The notes beneath the pieces were generated by a model. That model worked only from the letters and a program-made list of their open reading frames with translations. It did no database searches and was not told the DNA's origin. DNA of 64,000 bases from Eulemur rufifrons. Its lineage: Eukaryota > Chordata > Mammalia > Primates > Lemuridae. Every line of letters starts with the position of its first letter. The first letter of the stretch is position 1. Location of the stretch: NCBI RefSeq assembly GCF_041146395.1, contig NC_090989.1, forward strand, positions 45,038,501-45,102,500. Direction: 5' to 3'. Positions 35,030 to 46,989 of this stretch are shown here, one piece after another. The position numbers were made by a program, and so were the translations under genes.

Positions 35030-38000
35030 CTATTAAAATAAAAATATGATATATCAAAATTTATGGAATTTATTAAAGCAGTGCTGAGAGGGAAATTTAT
35101 CGCACTAAATGCTTACCTTAGAAATGAAGAAAAGTGTCAAATCAATAATCTAACTTCTTAAGAAGCTGGAAAAAAATAGTAAGATAACTCTAAAGCAAGC
35201 AGAGGATGGAAATAGTAAAGATGAGACAGAAATCAATGATCTTGAAAACAAAAAAAAATAGAGAAATCAGTGAAACAAAGAACTAGTTTTTTGAAAAGGT
35301 CAATAAAATTGATAAACATTTACAAGACTAAAAACAAACAAACAAAAGAAGACTCAAACTACATATATCATGAATGAAACAGGGCATATCACTACAGACC
35401 CTGCAAACATCAAAAAATAATAAGGAAATATTGCAAACAACTCTACATACATAAATTTGACTGCTTACTTGAAATAGACCAATTCTTCAGAAAGCACAAA
35501 CTACCACCACTCACTCAATATGAAATAGATAATTTGAATAGCCCTGTCCCATTCCCCTCAAAATCCCTCCAGGCACAGATGGTTGTACTGGTGAATTCAT
35601 CCAAACATTTAAAGAAGAATGAATGCCAATTCTATACAAACTCTTCCAGAAAATAGAAGAGAGAACACTTTCCAATTCATTTTATGCGGTCAGCACTAAC
35701 TGATACCAAAATCTACAAAGACATTACAAGAAACAAACAAACTACTGAGCAATATCCCACATGAACATATACACAAAAATATTCCATAAAATACTAGTGA
35801 ATCAAATCCAACAATATGTAAAAAAGGATCATAAACAACAACTAAATGGGATTAATTACAGGAATGCAAATTTGGTTTAATGTTTGAAAATAAATCTATG
35901 TAATCTATTATATTAACAGACTAAAGGAAAAGACCACATGATCATATCAACTGATGCAGCAAAAGCATTTGAAAAATTCAATATTCATATTCATCAGTTT
36001 TATATTCAAAAAAATTCAAATTCAATATTTATAAGTTTTATAAAAATTCAGCAAACTCAGACTAGAAAGAGCATTTAACATCAAAAAAGCATCTACAAAA
36101 ATGGCATAGCTAACTTAATACTTAATTGTGAAAGATTGAATAGTTTTAAAAAAAAAGCAAGATAAAAAGTTTAATCTCAACTCTTTTATTTGACATTGTA
36201 CTTAAAGTTCTAGCCAGTGCAATAGGAGAGGTAAAAGAAATAAAAGCATATAAATTTGAAATGAAGAAATAAAACTCTATTTATAGATGATAAGTATCTA
36301 TGTAGAGAATCTCAAGAAAACTATAAAAAAGCTCTTAGGGTAAATAAATGTGTTTAGCAAGGCTACAGGTTACAAAGACAACATATAAATATCAATTGTA
36401 TTTCTATATACTAGCAGGGAACGATTGGAAACCGACATTAAAAAGCAGCACTGTATGTAACAGCTCTATATAAAAGGAACTACTTAGGTAGAAATATAAA
36501 AAGATATGTAGGATCTATAAGCTGAAAACTATAAAACACAGATGAAAGATTTTTTTTAAATACCTCAATAAATGAAAAGACAAATTGTGTTCATAGATTG
36601 GAAGACTCAATAAGTTAAGATGTCCGTTCTCCTCAAATTGATCTAAAATTCCAATAAAACTTCTAGCAGAATTTTTGTAAATCTAGACAAGCTGATTTTA
36701 AAATTTATATGGAAAGGCAAAGGAACTGGACTACTTTAAATACTTTCACAAAGAAGAATAAAGTAGAAGACTCATACTACTCAATATTAAGTCTTACTAT
36801 AAAGTTACAGTAATCAAGAGAGCATGATATTAACAAATGCATAGACACATAGTAATGAAATAGGATGGAGAATCCAGAAATTTACCCACACAAATTTAGC
36901 CAAATATAGCTGATTGATTTTTTAACAAAGGTACAAAGGCAGCTCAATGGAGTAAACATAACCCTTTCTTTTTTTAATTAATTAATTTATTTATTTATTT
37001 ATTGTCTTCTTTTATTGTTAAGCCTCAGGGCACAGCCCTTTCAACAATCAGTGCTGAAACAATTGATAAATTGGACTTCACAAAATTAAAAACTTTTGCT
37101 CTGTGAAAGACACTGTAAAGGGAATGAAAACAACAAGATACAGTCTGGGAGAAAATATTAGTAAATCACATATTGAACATCCAGCATATATAAAGAACTC
37201 TCAAACCTCAGCAATAAGGAAACAATCAACCCAGTTAAAAAATTCACAAAAAACTTGAACAGACATTTCAACAAAGAAGATATTTGGATGGAAAATAAAC
37301 ACATGAAAAATGCCTGATATCATTAGCCATTAGGATAATCCAAATTAAATCCCCAATAGAATACCACTACACACCTATTATTATAGAAAGACTTAAAAAA
37401 AAAAAGTGACAATTCCAAGGGCTAGCAATGATACAGAACAACTAGAACTTTCATATATGTTGCTGGGAATGCAAAATGCAAAAACTCTCCTTTAGAGAAG
37501 AGTTTTATAGTTGTTTTTTTTTTAAGAAATTAAATATGTGTTTATTATATGACCTAGGATTCTCACTTCTAGGTATATGACAAATGAAAACTTATATTCA
37601 CATAGCAAAATAAAAGTCTATGTTCACACAAAAAATCTGTACATAAATGTTTATAGCAGTTTTATTCATAATTATCCCAAGTTTGGAAACAACCCAGATG
37701 CCCTTCAACAGGTGAATAGATTAACTGTGGTGCATCCATACAATGGAATACTACTCAGCGTAAAAAGGAATACCGTAACATGATGAATCTCAAAGCCATG
37801 CTGAATGAAAAAGCCAGTCTCGAAATATTGCATATTTATGAATTTATTCACATGACATTCTGGGAAATGCAAACTACAGAGATCAGTGATTACCAGGGTC
37901 CAGGGGTGGGCATATGGTTTGACTATAAAGAGGAAGCATGAAGGAGGTTTTGGGTCTGGTGGAACAGTTCTGTGTCCTGATTGTGGACACACATCTATAG

Positions 38001-38070
38001 ATGTGTTAAAACTTATAAGAACTCTACATAAAAAGATCAATTTTACTATAGGTAAATTTAAAAATAATTT
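35030..38070 (+). mobile_element. Old L1M, sense, ORF2 remnant and 3' end
   Basis: The plus strand reads as decayed L1 ORF2 from the 5' RT area ('gcagtgctgagagggaaatt', 'gaaaaggtcaataaaattga') through 'attgataaattggacttcac' and 'cttgaacagacatttcaac' to an L1M-type 3' end ('tctatagatgtgttaaaact', 'ggtaaatttaaaaataattt'). Frames are broken throughout. At about 36962-37035 the ORF2 text is interrupted by a TTTA-rich insert, with loss of some L1 sequence beyond it. It is on the opposite strand to the 20.3-25.7 kb copy. Confidence 0.85.
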
Positions 38071-38234
38071 TTAAAACTTTAAAGAAATAATTATAAGTGT
38101 GAAATTAGTCCATAAATATGTGGAAGTTCTACTATAAGTTTCTGTAGAAATATAAACTTCACATTGGTTCCTATAAATCAGAGACTCTTTATTATCATCA
38201 GTTTTCATATCCATAAATCATTCAAATATAATTT

Positions 38235-38390
38235 AGAAGTGTGGTGGATCCTGACTATAATCCCAGCACTTTGGGAGGCCCAGGCAAGAGGATTGCTTGA
38301 GGCCAGGAGTTCCAGACCAGCCTCGACAACATAGAGAGATCTCATCTCTACTAAACAAACAAACAAACAAATAAATACATATAAGAAAGT
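38235..38390 (+). mobile_element. Single-arm or truncated Alu (FLAM-like), sense
   Basis: 'tataatcccagcactttggg', 'ggattgcttgaggccaggag' and 'accagcctcgacaacataga' form one left arm only, followed by a CAAA-type A-rich tail at about 38354-38372. Could be a free left monomer or a 3'-truncated old Alu. Confidence 0.8.
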
Positions 38391-38697
38391 AAAGTTATTG
38401 ATATTTCTTTTCTCTTTAATTCAGAGATTGTTTGAACGATAGTGTTGCTAAAATCAACAGATATTTATTGAACTATTCTATTCAATTGATACTTAAAAAG
38501 GATGCTTAGGTTTTAATAATAATGCGTTAGAGTATTTTAATGATAAAAAGTAAAAGTGTCAGATCTTGCTGATTCTTTCAATAAAATAGAACTAACTGAA
38601 ATTAGAGACTGGATCTAATATCTCTAGTGAATTTAAGCCTTGGTGCTCTTGGGGTGGGGATGGGGAATAAGCATGGTGAACTGATGAAATCTCAGTA

Positions 38698-38770
38698 TTA
38701 TGGTTTTCAAACTTCAGTGTGCATCAAAGACACATGGAGAGCTTTTCTAAAACACAGATTGCTGGCCCCA
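38698..38770 (+). repeat. MER5-like hAT fragment
   Basis: 'ggttttcaaacttcagtgtg', 'catcaaagacacatggagag' and 'aaaacacagattgctggcccc' follow the left part of MER5 (hAT-Charlie MITE); the remainder is not found to the right. Confidence 0.65.
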
Positions 38771-39720
38771 TGTCTCCAGATTTGTTTGATCATATTGTCT
38801 TTGGACAAATAGAATGGCAGAATAAACAGTTCTGGTGTACAACTGCTCCATTGTTTCAAGGATGGCGCCACCGTTTTGGGGTAACTCTGCCAACTCAAGT
38901 GTCCATCTAGGCAAGAGACTTAGAAGAGAAGAGGAATGGCAAGAAGCAGAGTGCATTGCACTTCTTGAAGTACTTCGAGTTCATTGCCTAGTTTCATTAA
39001 GCCCTTGGACTGATTTTCACTAACAGACCAATTTCCATCAAATGTAAACTTTTGCTTATTTCTGTGGTAGAAGCATCATACAAGACCTATTTTCTACTTC
39101 AGCATATCCAGGGAACTCTCTCCTTTCAGCATCAGAGGGTGAAGCCACATGTCCTCCTCTCATTCCCTGACAGAGTCCGTGATGCAACTAAGTTTATGTC
39201 CCAGTGTTACTGGAGAATACTCAACCACTGTTATATTCTTCTTGGCTACATTTCAGCCACATGAAAATTGCTTTAACTATTGCTGACCCCACCAATCTCT
39301 TCCCCTTTCCTGCATTTAGCAATAACTCAGAATTATAATGTATTTAATTGAAAATAAACTTTCAGCTACAGGATAAATTTATAGGTGAGGTTTCATGATA
39401 GTTTTGTTTAAAGAAGTCATGGTATATTGCCGATATTTAACCTGGTATTTATCCATTCTGGCATTTCATTCTTAAGATTCAAGTTGCTATGTTGGGTGTC
39501 ATTTATTTTAAGTGAAGTTTTTCTAAGATAAAACACGCCTATGTGGAAATTTTTTCATTTTTCTACCTCAAGCTCTACAATCAGGGTAACAGCAAAAGGA
39601 TAGATGAGATGCAATCCCACTTTACAGATGTGATGTATTTTATTATATGAGTTGGAGATTTTAAATATCCTGTGAAAAAGATAAGGATATAAACTTAGAA
39701 GGGAATTTTAAAATTGTTTA
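38771..39720. other. Unassigned intergenic segment with a possible polyadenylation signal
   Basis: Less AT-rich than its surroundings at 38.8-39.25 kb, with several overlapping frames of 60-70 codons on both strands and an AATAAA at 39353-39358. No family or exon recognised. See findings. Confidence 0.4.
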
Positions 39721-39734
39721 ATTTAGTTATTTTG

Positions 39735-39860
39735 TTTTACAGATTTAAAAAATAAATTTAAAAAAATGAGCTTCAGAGAGGTTAGATAACTTGCTCAAGG
39801 TCACACAACTAAGCTAGTGACTGAGTTAGTGCTAGAAATAGGCCTTTTAGTGCTCAGTAA
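39735..39860 (-). repeat. MIR SINE fragment, antisense
   Basis: 'agagaggttagataacttgc' and 'tcaaggtcacacaactaagc' are the antisense MIR core. Confidence 0.75.
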
Positions 39861-39869
39861 AGTTAATAT

Positions 39870-41020
39870 TAAATGAAGTGAACTGAATCCCAGCATTTCA
39901 AAGTATGTATAAATTATTACAATTTTTTAGGCCTATTTGATGAGGGGTTTTCTTAAACTCATAATTCAGATATATTATGAAAGGAAAAATATTGCACTGT
40001 AGGATTTAGGTACTGAAGTATTTCCCAACAGTTCATTAAAATGTTTGATTTAAACCAAGTAAAACTGATTATTAATGATGTACTCCTGCTGATTTGAGAG
40101 AAGCTACAAGTGAGTGGTTCAGGGAGGACGGGGAAGGGGTGAAGATGCTGAAGAGAAGCCACAGGTGAGATAAATGGCCCAGATGAAATGTGTTTGGAAT
40201 AAGCTTTTTCTTTAATAACTTTCTCAGCATTTAACAGTCTCATATCTCAGTGTCTGCATTTATTGTTCAGACTTTTATTTTCCTTCACTCTATATTGTTT
40301 TCACCATGGCTTAAGACACATATGGATAAATGCTAGCACTGCTGACAATAATACATTTTCATGACAAATCAGTATTTTTTAATTGTATATAATTAATAAT
40401 AATGAATGCAATTTTTTAAAAAAAATCAAAACATTAATTCTTATTTTTTGAGTTGAGTTATAAAGAATAATTAGATTGTTAAAACTTTGGCTAAAAATTT
40501 CGCTTTAAAGATCAGTTTTTATCTTGACAATTTTGTGGCCATCTCAGGGCAAAAGCAACTAGTCAGTTATATCAAATTCATTCAATTTGGTTGACCAACA
40601 GGCCAGTATAGTTAGATAAATACATAATCAAGTCAAATATCAAGAGTGAGAAATTGATGCTTTATCTACTCAACGATTTGTTTGTAAGTTTGAATACATT
40701 ACTGGGAGGAGAACCTCCAAGAGAATGCCAGAAAACCATCTCCTCTGCCCACATCTTATCTTGGCTTTGCTTTCTTTGTCTCTGTACTTCAGAGCACGTG
40801 GGGGAGGAGAATGCACTTCCTTCCATGTCTGTGACTAAGGGAAGAATCATTATCTTTAGTCTGCTCCAAAATTGTGAATCAGATCAGACTATGAAAGATA
40901 TTGAAGACAGCTATGTCTGTTTTAGGAAAAGAATTATATCAAAGCTCATATGTTGCCCCTCTGTGTTTGATTCTCTGTAGAGAAATGATTAATAATAGTA
41001 AGATCTAACATGTATTTTAT
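39870..41020. other. Intergenic stretch with no recognised gene
   Basis: AT-rich; the plus frame 40654-40980 (108 codons) shows no known domain and lacks splice or promoter support. Confidence 0.5.
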
Positions 41021-41029
41021 GTTACTATA

Positions 41030-41235
41030 TGTAACTACTGCTTAATGTGAATAAGTTATTTAATCCTTAACACTACCTAGTAGAGTATTTCACTTATTAT
41101 TAATATTTCCATTTTTACAGATAAAGAAATAAAGGCAAAATGAAGTTAAACTACTTGCTTAAAATTAAGCAGCTCATAATTGGCAGAACTGAGATTTAAA
41201 CCCAAGTCTTAATCACTCTGCTCTTCTTCTTGGTC
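41030..41235 (-). repeat. MIR SINE, antisense
   Basis: 'ttacagataaagaaataaag', 'ttgcttaaaattaagcagct' and 'gagatttaaacccaagtctt' follow antisense MIR. Confidence 0.7.
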
Positions 41236-41639
41236 AGAGCTCAGGTTAGAAATATTTTAAAAGAAGACAATCTGTGAATCAAAACAAATTACTCATGGAA
41301 ATTAAAAACCCACGCTAAATGAGAAATTTAGCAGATGCCTTGAGATATTAGTCCATCTGGTTGTTTGGAAACAAGAATTATAATTATAGCTTTTTTAAAC
41401 AACAACCTCAGGCTAACTGGGGCTATACAGGGATAGAAAACATTTTGTGAGATAACCTAGTGCATTTTTTGTCTTCAATGATGTGATGACTAGAGCAACA
41501 ATCTTGAAAGTCATTTGAATTACTGGGTTCTTTTTTCAACAAGTATTTACTTGTTAGTACTATAAATGGTTTAAAGAATTTTAAGGCATAGTTCCTGTCT
41601 TCATGGAATATACTGATAGGAAGACTGTTCATTCCCACT

Positions 41640-42480
41640 ATACATTAGACAACCATATATAACCACATAGGATAATTATATTTTGTTAAGTGCCACAATG
41701 AATGGTACAGACAACATACCCTTGCAGTCCCTAAACTTTGCTAGATATATTCAAGTACGAGCAGAACAATGTGGACCATCCATGAGAAGTTTCATGAAGG
41801 AGGTGAGCTTGAGCTAGGACTGGAATGCTAGGTAAAATTAAGAGGGTGGAGAAGCAGGTATGCTAAGTGGGAGGTAGGATCAGCTTAATATGTTCTAGAG
41901 ACATTGAGGAAAGAGCTATGGCTGGAACAAAGGAGTTGCAGAGAACAGTGGGGTGGGTAAGGTTAGGTCATAGGCTTAGGAGTTTGAATTATATCTTATG
42001 GTAGCATGCAATTATGAAAGGCTTTAATGAGATGTGAAAATGTTTAGGATGGCAATAGCAAAGTTATGGAGAATGCATTGAAAAAGGACAACCTCAAGTT
42101 AGGGAATTGGTTGAGAAGTGTTGTTTACACCTGGTACAGAGCAGGAGATGTGAAATAGAATGGACTGTTCTGCCCCTTGAAGGGGAGTCAGTCAGGCTAA
42201 CTAATGTCAGTGCTAGTCCCTGGAGTGACTGGAATAAGATGGAGCCAGAACAAACTGTTATCTGAAGAGATGAGTTCCAGAGTGCAAAATGCAAGAAGTG
42301 AAACCTATTCTCAGGTTATAGGAGCAAGCATTGTGCTCAGAAGTAGAGACGAAGCTAAAGGGATCTTAGTAAAGGCAAGATTTGACTAGAAGGTTAGTAG
42401 CTAGAATGGGAGTGAAGTGAGAAGATTGCAAGAGGGGCCAGAGTTTTCCTGTAGAAAGGGCCAGGTTGACTAAAGTGCTT
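41640..42480 (-). repeat. L2-like LINE fragment, antisense
   Basis: 'aagtgccacaatgaatggtac', 'tgagcttgagctaggactgg', 'aggaaagagctatggctgga' and 'atgaaaggctttaatgagat' parallel the antisense L2 body. Diverged; the right end past 42.2 kb is uncertain. Confidence 0.5.
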
Positions 42481-42484
42481 TTTA

Positions 42485-45475
42485 GGGGATGCCAATCCCA
42501 TGGCCTATCAATTAATCATTCTGAGCAGAGGATAGATAGATAACCACCACTCAGGCTTATAAAACAGTAGGAAGTCTATTGCACTTGATAGTCTTATTGT
42601 GTATTGACCAATCACAGTCTTCAGAACCTTAGGAAAGCTATATTGGTTCTAAGAGCTTTTCCTGGAATTTGCTTTTCTCTGACAGAATATTTTGGATGAC
42701 CATAAGCCACTTTTGAACCTTGGATAAGATTGCAAGATGGGAATGAATTAAAGAAACTTGCAAAACTGAATCAAGATTTTTTTTAAAAAATGGAGTAAAA
42801 CCTAAAATTAGAATCATATAACTTTAGGGCGGGACAGGATCTTAGAAGTTCTTTATAGTTCCCCACCTAAGGTCTAGGTTGGATTCTCAAAAATATTATA
42901 ACATTTGCAACTGTCTTACAAATGTTTTTATGCCTTTAAGAATATTTATATATATTTTATAGGATTTAACCCCCATTCCCCTTTTTCATAACAATAGATT
43001 GGGCTCATGGAAAAATATTAATATTTGCAAGAATAATCTACCATACACTGTATTTAAAATTATTGCTGTGATTACATTCATTAAGTGACAAAATAAATTG
43101 GATTTATTTAGATGTAGATGACAGTATTTTAAAAAAATAAACCAGATCTATTGCCAAAAATATACAAGAAGTCATTTTAAATGATGTCTTGGGTCATTCC
43201 AGTGGGAATTTCTAGCCCAGTTAATACAGTTCTTACACATTTGTAATCCACAAATACGAATGAAATATTTAAAGAGTAAAATCTCTGTTGCTGGCAGGCA
43301 GAATAGCTAACAGGGCTACAGGAAGTCATATAAAGCCAATGATGTCTGCACCAGTTGAGTGACATTTTCAGGAGAAAATCTTTAGTTCAAATCTATCTAA
43401 ATATTGATCATGTGAAGAGAAGGACAGGGATTATCTGCTATTAGATTTTTAGTCTACCATGAGTAAATTCACAACCATAAAAACTAAGGTGATAAAAGAA
43501 AGAGATCCATAAATGATCAGGATATTTTCTTTATTAATAGTTATGCCTGGTTAGGCTAGGCTTCTTATCAAATCTCTAGAGAGGAAGTGGCATTAACATC
43601 AGTACCAAGGAAATACATTTAATATTATATTTCATTTGTAAAAATGTATTTATGTTCATAAATAAATAGAATTATCCTATTATTACTTTACTTGAGAGAC
43701 ATAGGATTATGAGCCAATGATAGTGGATTAATTTGTAACAGGCTTTTCGTCAGCAAATTGAGTATGTCCTGGCTCATTTGCCTCGCTGTTTTTTCTCATT
43801 AATTTGAGCATAAGGAATATTCTCAAAACCATATTACAGAATCAACCATAGAAATATAATCTGAAATCCAATCAAATTTTTTCTCTACATAAAAAAGGCC
43901 AAAACAATATCAACAAATCCTAACCAGTCTGTTCTCTCTGGAGAATAAATTTTCTGCTCACAAAATAGCTGTACATCGCATCTTGTTCTTATTATGGTTT
44001 AAGTCATATAATGAACTGTGAAAAGAATGTTACATGCCAGTGTACCCCGTCCTCATACTAAACAGCTTTGGAGAACACTGTAGTAAATGTCAGTTTGTCA
44101 TTCCTTGTTTAAAAGCTGGTTCTTGTGGTTCCTTTGAGGTAGCCAACTACAATTTCAATGCTATTAAGTCATTCTTGTGTCCTCCTCTAGATACTTCAAA
44201 TGTGCATCACTTTTCAATAAAAACCCTCATATATTGCAAATTTATAGTAGAATTCTTTATTTTTTTAAAAAAGTAAGAATATGGAATTAAATTCATGATT
44301 CATCTGCTCAACGTGCAAACCAGCATGACACATTTCCACTGTGCTGATATCACTGACCAATTTGTTAGTTAGTAAGGTGTGAAGCTGATGTAAGAAATTA
44401 AAAAAAAAAAAAAATCCTGATCTGGATGTCTGTCTTGATGAATTAGCTAATTTAGGGAAATGGCTCCAAGAAAGCCAGATGAGTAACATGCATGCCCAAG
44501 ATGACAGAAGTATGTGAATCATTTCTATAAAAGTGGAGCTTGTCCCACTAGTCTTGCAAACATTCAGGGCTGATTTTATATGGGATAAACTAAAACACTG
44601 TGCCTTGCTGACCCAGAGTGAAAGCTGCAGGTCACAATGGAGAGTTTACCACTACAAGGTTTTCTCATTAGAAATTCTCATTTATTGAACACTTTAGCTA
44701 CACACCCAGGCTTGTGTGGGACTCCCGGGGGCTGAGTCATATGCAGTGATTAGTCAAGATGAGATCTCATAGGAAATGTCTATGGATCATTTGGATTTGT
44801 AGGAATGAGAAAAAAATGACCTAGGCTAAAAATTAGTGATGAATCAAGGGATATGCAAGGGAGGGTGTCTGCTGGTGAGTGAGAGGCACATGGGGGATAT
44901 TCGGTCTTCCTGTCTCTGCATTTTATTAAAATTGGTAAGGGGATTTACTGGTTGCCTCTAATGTAAGTCAAACCTTTATGAGGAAAAAATGTTAAGCCTA
45001 AAAATAAATTATTCTCCACTTCCAACAAAGTAGACTGAGTTAGTTGACATCAATAGTACTCACACTTGTCCAAGAGTAAATCCTTGAACTTACGTGTGTG
45101 TCCATCTTATTTTAATGACTAAAATGAAAAGCACTAGTGCCTAAAACAAAAACATCATCAACTTAAATTTACATAAAAAAAGCAACAGGAAATTTGAAAT
45201 ACTTCTATATAATCAGAATGGATGGCACTTTCTCCAATGATGATTTTTTTCTAAAATCTTTTTAATTACAAATGTAAATGTTGTGGAAACCACACATAGA
45301 TTGCCCATCTTTCTTTACTGACTGTCTAGAAATTCAAAAGTTTGGAGTTTATGGAAATTCTGTTTTTGATCTAATGACATATTCAAATGAAAGAAGAACA
45401 TCAAGAAAAAAAAATAGCCATCTGGGAGAAATCCAGTGGCAGACAGCTTTTTATCAACTTAAAATATTTTAATAC
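42485..45475. other. AT-rich intergenic stretch with no recognised gene
   Basis: No gene seen. An A-run is at 44400-44414. All frames are under 90 codons. Confidence 0.5.
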
Positions 45476-45484
45476 TACACATAA

Positions 45485-45715
45485 TTTATGAAGTGTTTTC
45501 TGTGTACCAAACATGGTGCTAAGTGTTCCACATCTACATATCAGGCAGTGTGGTAAATGCTTCTCAGTAAATGATCACAATGACACTATGATGTAGGTGC
45601 AGTTATTACTATGACCATTTTGCAGATGAGGAAACTGAGACTATAAATGTTTAAGTAACTTGCTTAAGATCACACAGCAGTGATTTACATCTATACTTGC
45701 CTAGCTACAAAGCAT
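45485..45715 (-). repeat. MIR SINE, antisense
   Basis: 'tgtgtaccaaacatggtgcta', 'ttgcagatgaggaaactgag' and 'cttaagatcacacagcagtg' follow antisense MIR; there is an extra internal stretch near 45535-45575 that repeats the first block (caggcagtgtggtaaatgct). Confidence 0.8.
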
Positions 45716-46536
45716 GTGCATATATGGAATGTTATAGAAATTAGAGCAATAAAACAATTCATTAAACAAATATTTTAAGAAGAATTATTCAAACCAAGCA
45801 GAGTTTGATTCCAGTTCAATGATGCTATACCACTTCTCAGCATCACTATTTTTGGGAACTACATTCAGCACAGAGTATAGTTACTTATTAATAAGAATTA
45901 TAAAATTACTTCTGGTTCCCTCATTCCCTTCTCCTTTTTCTCCTCCTCACACTCATGTCATTATCTTCATAATGTTATACATTCCTGGCTTCAAGAATCA
46001 TTTAGATCAATACTTTTCTGAAGTTTGAATTCTCCTTATATCATTCCCATCTAGTGACTGAATATCTTCCATAAAGGAAAACTCCCTACTGGTACTGTCA
46101 ATTCCATTTTTGGACTCTTCTGACAATGAGGAAGTGTATCCTATAATAAAGCCAAGATAATCTTTCTGTGAGTTTCATCTACTATTCCTTATATTTCCCC
46201 ATGGCCTCACAGAATAAGCCATTCTTAAAGTGCATTTTCTGAGTAAACTAAGTATATCTCATATAGAGTAAGGTGTTTGTTAAGTAAATATACTAAAAAA
46301 AAAAAAACGAAACAACTCATGATTTTGTACTACCGGCAGATGGGAAGAGGATAGCAGAGGAGGGGAGGAGAGGATAGTGCAAAGAGGAAGTGTTTAAAAG
46401 CCTTTGATATAGATTATGTTGAAATGAATGCAATGCTATTCTTTTATGAAAATTCAGCAAACAAGTGACTAAAAATAGAAGCCCACAAAATTCCCCAGTT
46501 GCGTCAATAAGTCTATTATCTTCAACTAGTTTTAGA

Positions 46537-46985
46537 ATTTTTTTTAAATTGACAGCCAAAATAACACGTATTTACATGTACAACATGATGTTCCGAAGTA
46601 TATATACATTGTGGAATGACTAAATATAGCTAATTAACACATGCATTACCTGACATTGTTATAATTTTTGTGGTGAGAATACTTTGTATTCACTTTTTTA
46701 GCATTTTTCAAGAATACAATGTATTAACAATAATCACCATTTGTACAATAGATCTCTTGAATTTATTCCTCCTACCTAATTGGAATTTTGTGTCCTTTGA
46801 CCAACATTTCCCCAACCCTACCCACAACCCCAGCCTCTGCTAACCATTATTCTGCTCTCTACTTCAATGAGATCAAGTTTTTTAGCTTCCACATATGAGT
46901 AAGACCATGTGTGTGCCTTTCTGTGCCTGGCTTATTTCCCTTAACATAGTGTCCTCTAGGTTTACTCACATTATTTTTTGCATTT
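46537..46985 (-). mobile_element. 5'-truncated L1 (L1M/L1PB type) 3' end, antisense
   Basis: 'ttttttttaaattgacagcc', 'acaacatgatgttccgaagt', 'ctaattaacacatgcattac' and 'ccacaaccccagcctctgc' are the antisense L1 3' UTR. No ORF2 remains. Confidence 0.85.
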
Positions 46986-46989
46986 GATA

